In this document: in pieces, positions 63,463-64,000 of the stretch
How the letters are laid out: each line of letters starts with the position of its first letter
Numbering within the stretch: position 1 is the stretch's first letter
The notes under the pieces: generated by a model
Database searches by the model: none
The model's input: the letters and a program-made list of their open reading frames with translations, nothing else
Told to the model about the DNA's origin: nothing
Assembly (NCBI RefSeq): GCF_000319385.1
Contig: NC_019566.1
Coordinates: forward strand, 697,266 to 761,265
Length of the DNA stretch: 64,000 nucleotides
DNA from: Candidatus Endolissoclinum faulkneri L2
GTDB taxonomy: Bacteria > Pseudomonadota > Alphaproteobacteria > Thalassobaculales > Thalassobaculaceae
Reading direction: 5' to 3'
Program-made: the position numbers and the translations under genes

Positions 63463-64000
63463 ATAAAGCACGCTCGATCAGTATACTTGGGTCTACTGGG
63501 TCGATTGGCACCAATACAATCGATTTGATTAGTCGTATGCCTGAGCAATTTATCGTATCTGCCTTAGCTTGTAAGTGCAATGCTAGATTATTAGCAAAAC
63601 AAGCAAAGATGTTGCAAGCTGCCTTTGTAGCTATCGCAGACAAGAATGCCTGGCCAGTTTTGCGTGACTCGCTAGCAGGAACAGGAATTGAGGCTGCAGC
63701 TGGTAGCGAAGCAGTGCTGGAAGCTGCAAGACGTCCAGCGGAATGGATTATGTGCTCTATCGTCGGCGCAGCAGGCTTAGCTCCAACTTTAGAAGCAATA
63801 CGTCGCGGCTGTACAGTAGCACTAGCTAATAAAGAAGCATTAGTTTGTGCTGGTTCGCTGTTTATTAGAGAGGCAATGCGTACAGGATGTCAAATCCTAC
63901 CGGTTGATAGCGAGCACAACGCCATTTTTCAACTATTCGATACTCAAAAACGCGATAAAATCGAAAAGATCACTCTTACAGCCTCAGGTGGCCCGTTTCG
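63456..64000 (+). CDS. dxr: 1-deoxy-D-xylulose-5-phosphate reductoisomerase, 5' part
   Basis: First committed enzyme of the MEP isoprenoid pathway, feeding UppS and quinone synthesis. The GTG at 63456 has AGGAG ten bases upstream and overlaps the cdsA stop. About 181 codons are in the window; the rest lies beyond. Seen: SISILGSTGSIGTNTIDL (NADPH-binding loop), IVGAAGLAPTLEAIRRG, ALANKEALVCAG, ILPVDSEHNAIFQ (metal and substrate site) and ITLTASGGPF at the edge. No stop occurs in the visible part. Confidence 0.95.
   Translation, partial: MVDKARSISILGSTGSIGTNTIDLISRMPEQFIVSALACKCNARLLAKQAKMLQAAFVAIADKNAWPVLRDSLAGTGIEAAAGSEAVLEAARRPAEWIMCSIVGAAGLAPTLEAIRRGCTVALANKEALVCAGSLFIREAMRTGCQILPVDSEHNAIFQLFDTQKRDKIEKITLTASGGPF

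Overview
The window looks like a piece of a shrinking alphaproteobacterial genome, most likely a host-restricted symbiont of Rhodospirillales type. Three things seen in the sequence support this. First, a circularly permuted two-piece tmRNA lies beside an alphaproteobacterial-type SspB. Second, gene orders typical of alphaproteobacteria survive: ubiB-ubiE-mutM...rpsT-(dnaA)-dnaN...gyrB and rpsB-tsf-pyrH-frr-uppS-cdsA-dxr. Third, only about 60 percent of the bases are coding (my sum of gene lengths). Intact genes of moderate GC are separated by very AT-rich spacers of 0.3 to 2.4 kb. The combination resembles low-density symbionts such as Candidatus Endolissoclinum faulkneri, but that name is an inference that was not tested.

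Layout. 1-7 kb: an orphan iron(III)-binding periplasmic protein, then a TAXI-TRAP transporter operon (binding protein, fused permease, universal stress protein). 8-14 kb: sspB and ssrA (tagged-protein degradation), folA, mrp and hflKC. 16-23 kb: cysQ, an esterase, ubiBE and mutM. 23.6-31.6 kb: the former origin-proximal block, with rpsT, a clearly broken dnaA, dnaN and gyrB; recF is not seen. 33-41.5 kb: tsaD, glnA, parE, plsC, apaG. 43.9-47.7 kb: a livGFHM ABC transporter operon without a binding protein. 49-52.6 kb: ccoQ and the copper ATPase ccoI, remnants of a cbb3 oxidase cluster whose catalytic genes are absent here. 54-57.8 kb: three glycosyltransferases, one with a damaged 5' end. 58.7-64 kb: the translation/envelope operon rpsB to dxr, with dxr cut by the window edge.

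Retained functions are translation and ribosome recycling, replication elongation and topology, membrane-lipid, undecaprenyl and isoprenoid synthesis, ubiquinone, glutamine synthesis, proteolysis control and nutrient uptake. The most striking observation is the multiply disrupted dnaA next to an intact dnaN. Other notable items are the intact tmRNA tag next to its adaptor gene, two genes (folA and a GT2 glycosyltransferase) whose conserved first strand lies upstream of any usable canonical start, and a set of perfect palindromes and long hairpins standing as structural islands in eroded spacers. I saw no insertion sequence, prophage, CRISPR array, rRNA or tRNA, and no secondary-metabolite cluster.
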